Assembly (NCBI GenBank): GCA_023388635.1
Contig: JAEWFW010000009.1
Coordinates: 1-64,000 of the forward strand
From: Bacillota bacterium
GTDB taxonomy: Bacteria > Bacillota > Bacilli > Desulfuribacillales > Desulfuribacillaceae
Direction: 5' to 3'
DNA: 64,000 nucleotides
Positions 62,101-64,000 of the stretch are shown one piece after another. Below the pieces are notes generated by a model that was not told the origin of the DNA, ran no database searches, and saw only the letters and a list, made by a program, of their open reading frames with translations. Position 1 is the stretch's first letter; each line of letters starts with the position of its first letter. A program made the translations under genes and the position numbers.

Positions 62101-62763
62101 TTACTCTGCAACTATATCATCTTTAAAGTTATCTAGCGTCTTCTGTCCAATTCCATTGACGTTTAATAGGGCATCGACATTCGGAAACGCGCCATATTTG
62201 TCACGGTGTTTGATAATTGCCTCTGCTTTACTCGGTCCGATACCGGACAAAGTCTGCAATTGTTCTTTATTGGCAGTATTGATGTTTAATTTCTGCTGAC
62301 TGGTCTGACTAGAGCCAGCGTCTGCGCGCAAAACCTGTGTATTTTGCTGCCATGTACGCTGTTCCTCAACCGATGTATAGATGACGACTTCCTCGGCATC
62401 TCGCAGAACCGCAGCCAAGTTGGTAAGATCCAAATTCGCCTCCGGTAATGCGCCACCTGCGATTTCCACAGCGTCGATAACACGCTTGCCCTTTTCCAAT
62501 GTATACACACCGGGGCTGACCACTGCACCTTTCACATGGACGACAATCTGCTCTAAAGCAACAGGGGCACTGACAATGTCCCGATCATCATTACGCAAAT
62601 TCTCATCACCATAGTTGCCATTCTCCGCTGTTTGTCGATTGTGTACGACGATTGGTGCATCATTGTCACCAGCTGCTTTATACCAAATAAAGCTCACAGA
62701 CAGAAATACCATAACAAACAAAATGAATATAAGAATCTTCTGCTTATCTGAGATCGTTACCAT
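62101..62763 (-). CDS. comEA: Competence protein ComEA
   Basis: 220 residues. N-terminal membrane helix (about 8-27, ILIFILFVMVFLSVSFIWY), SLBB domain (about 72-125, VVHVKGAVVSPGVYTLEKG) and C-terminal helix-hairpin-helix DNA-binding domain (about 158-218, NTANKEQLQTLSGIGPSKAE). Binds double-stranded DNA at the cell surface for uptake. Between leuS and metY. Confidence 0.95.
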   Translation of the reverse strand: MVTISDKQKILIFILFVMVFLSVSFIWYKAAGDNDAPIVVHNRQTAENGNYGDENLRNDDRDIVSAPVALEQIVVHVKGAVVSPGVYTLEKGKRVIDAVEIAGGALPEANLDLTNLAAVLRDAEEVVIYTSVEEQRTWQQNTQVLRADAGSSQTSQQKLNINTANKEQLQTLSGIGPSKAEAIIKHRDKYGAFPNVDALLNVNGIGQKTLDNFKDDIVAE

Positions 62764-62781
62764 TGTTTAGCGCCCCCTTAT

Positions 62782-62832
62782 AAAGTAAGACGTAATTCAG
62801 ATGGATTTTTCACTCCATCTGAATCTTGGTCT
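62782..62832. repeat. Hairpin repeat, copy e (between leuS and comEA)
   Basis: A perfect 11-bp stem ATTCAGATGGA / TCCATCTGAAT (62795-62824) flanked on the + strand by AAAGTAAGACGTA and CTTGGTC. No T run; here the element lies in the opposite orientation to the other copies relative to transcription. Confidence 0.75.
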
Positions 62833-62856
62833 TTGGACAAATCGCACTGAAACTGG

Positions 62857-64000
62857 TTATCCGATTACGATATTGATTAATTTTTGTGGTACTACGATGA
62901 CTTTTCGCACCTGTTTTTCTCCGATTGCTTCGACAATTCTGCGGTCAGCAAATGCGAGTTTTTCTAAATCTTCATTGGACAAATCAGCCGGAATGACGAG
63001 TTTTGCTCGGACTTTGCCGTTTACTTGAGCGACAATTTCCATTTGATCAAGTACCAATGCTTGCTCGTCAAATGTAGGCCATGCCTGCAAATGCACACTG
63101 CCATTTTCCCCGATATCTTGCCACAGTTCCTCAGAAATGTGCGGCGCAAATGGAGAGAGCAGCGTAATCAATGTGCGCATCGCTCCTTTTAGTACTCCTG
63201 AATTTGCCGTATCCGCGTGTTGATACATCTTATTGACGAGTTCCATAATCGAAGAAATTGCCGTATTGAACGTATAACGTGTTCCGACATCTTCGGTAAC
63301 TTTTTTGATCGTCGCATGCAATGTTCTGTGCAGATCTTTGCTTTCGTCAGATGAAATATCCGATGGGCAATCTACTGAGAACAATCCGATATGCTCATGG
63401 ACAAATCGCCAGACGCGATTTAAAAATCTATGGCAACCCTCTACTCCCTGATCGCTCCACTCTAAATCTCGGTCAGGCGGTGCGGCAAATAGAATAAACA
63501 ATCTGCCAGTATCCGCGCCGTATCTACCAATCAGTTCATCAGGACTAACGACGTTGCCCTTAGATTTCGACATCTTCGATCCATCTTTAATGACCATTCC
63601 CTGCGTGAGCAAGCTCTTGAACGGTTCATTGAAGTTGATTAGCCCCGAATCGTACAATACTTTCGTAAAAAATCTCGAATACAACATATGCAATACAGCA
63701 TGCTCAATCCCGCCGATGTACTCATCGACAGGCAACCAATAATTTGCTTTATCGGATGCAAACGGTAACCGTTCGTTGTGTGGGTCCGTATAGCGCATAT
63801 AGTACCATGACGAGCAGATAAATGTATCCATCGTGTCTGTCTCTCTGACGGCGGCTGCACCACATTTCGGGCAAGTCGTATTCATGAACTCCGCCGAAGT
63901 TGATAACGGTGATTTATTACCGGAAGAGAAGTTAACATCCTCAGGCAGCAATACAGGAAGCTGTTCTTGTGGCACAGGCACGGTTCCACAATGCTCGCAA
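62857..64000 (-). CDS. leuS: Leucyl-tRNA synthetase (5' end beyond window)
   Basis: The last about 380 residues are present. They begin at the second zinc-finger-like ending CEHCGTVPVPQEQLPVLLPEDV, followed by KMSKSKGNVV (KMSKS catalytic loop), the anticodon-binding helical domain and the C-terminal domain with VNGKVRAKLVIPADL. Charges tRNA-Leu and edits. It is usually directly upstream of the comEA-comEC-holA string. Confidence 0.97.
   Translation of the reverse strand, partial: CEHCGTVPVPQEQLPVLLPEDVNFSSGNKSPLSTSAEFMNTTCPKCGAAAVRETDTMDTFICSSWYYMRYTDPHNERLPFASDKANYWLPVDEYIGGIEHAVLHMLYSRFFTKVLYDSGLINFNEPFKSLLTQGMVIKDGSKMSKSKGNVVSPDELIGRYGADTGRLFILFAAPPDRDLEWSDQGVEGCHRFLNRVWRFVHEHIGLFSVDCPSDISSDESKDLHRTLHATIKKVTEDVGTRYTFNTAISSIMELVNKMYQHADTANSGVLKGAMRTLITLLSPFAPHISEELWQDIGENGSVHLQAWPTFDEQALVLDQMEIVAQVNGKVRAKLVIPADLSNEDLEKLAFADRRIVEAIGEKQVRKVIVVPQKLINIVIG

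Overview
The window reads as a chromosomal segment of an endospore-forming member of the Bacillota (Firmicutes). It carries spore genes (gpr, spoIIP, yqfC, yqfD) and the HrcA/CIRCE heat-shock operon. It also has a glycyl T-box leader, two-subunit GlyRS, a guanidine-I riboswitch and the floA/nfeD pair. Gene order follows two backbones conserved in Bacilli and Clostridia. No rRNA, tRNA, CRISPR array or intact insertion sequence was seen. I cannot fix the genus; an anaerobic clostridial or Negativicutes-like lineage is a guess from the ppdK-ccpN-regulator cluster. Almost every gene is on the minus strand; only the Na/Pi cotransporter gene and rpsT are on the plus strand.

Reading in the direction of transcription (right to left): leuS (cut by the window edge), comEA, metY, trxA, a broken 5'-3' exonuclease gene, a HEAT-like protein, a ClbS/DfsB protein, comEC and holA. 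A GNAT gene and a PadR/membrane-protein operon follow, then divergent rpsT and gpr, spoIIP, an unknown membrane protein, lepA, hemW, hrcA-grpE-dnaK-dnaJ-prmA-rsmE and mtaB. Accessory genes come next: deoC, an oligopeptide ABC transporter (oppABCDF), a guanidine riboswitch with two SMR exporter genes, an XRE regulator with a membrane protein, an ECF sigma/RsiV-like pair, a copper-amine-oxidase-N protein and an unknown gene. The second backbone then runs hit, rpsU, yqeY, (AraC), nfeD, floA, a yqfB-position gene, an inserted block, yqfC, yqfD, phoH, pgpH, ybeY, cdd, era, yqzL, recO, a DUF4342 gene, T-box-glyQ-glyS, ccpN-like, the PPDK regulator and ppdK.

The main accessory block lies at about 15.5-19.7 kb, between the floA cluster and yqfC. 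It holds a cassette of a decaprenyl-phosphate phosphoribosyltransferase-like UbiA enzyme, a small EamA/SMR-type flippase-like protein and a GT-C glycosyltransferase. Together these suggest a polyprenyl-phosphate-pentose pathway for modifying a surface molecule. Beside it is a membrane protein that looks like an anti-sigma factor, preceded by only the last 20-odd codons of its sigma factor.

Control signals visible in the sequence include the glyQS T-box, CIRCE before hrcA, sigma-E-like promoters before yqfC and spoIIP, and a sigma-V-type promoter before the ECF sigma gene. There are also twin operator-like repeats before the XRE gene, a 22-bp perfect palindrome before the CcpN-like gene, four 22-bp repeats downstream of spoIIP, and a family of related hairpin repeats at the 3' ends of several operons.
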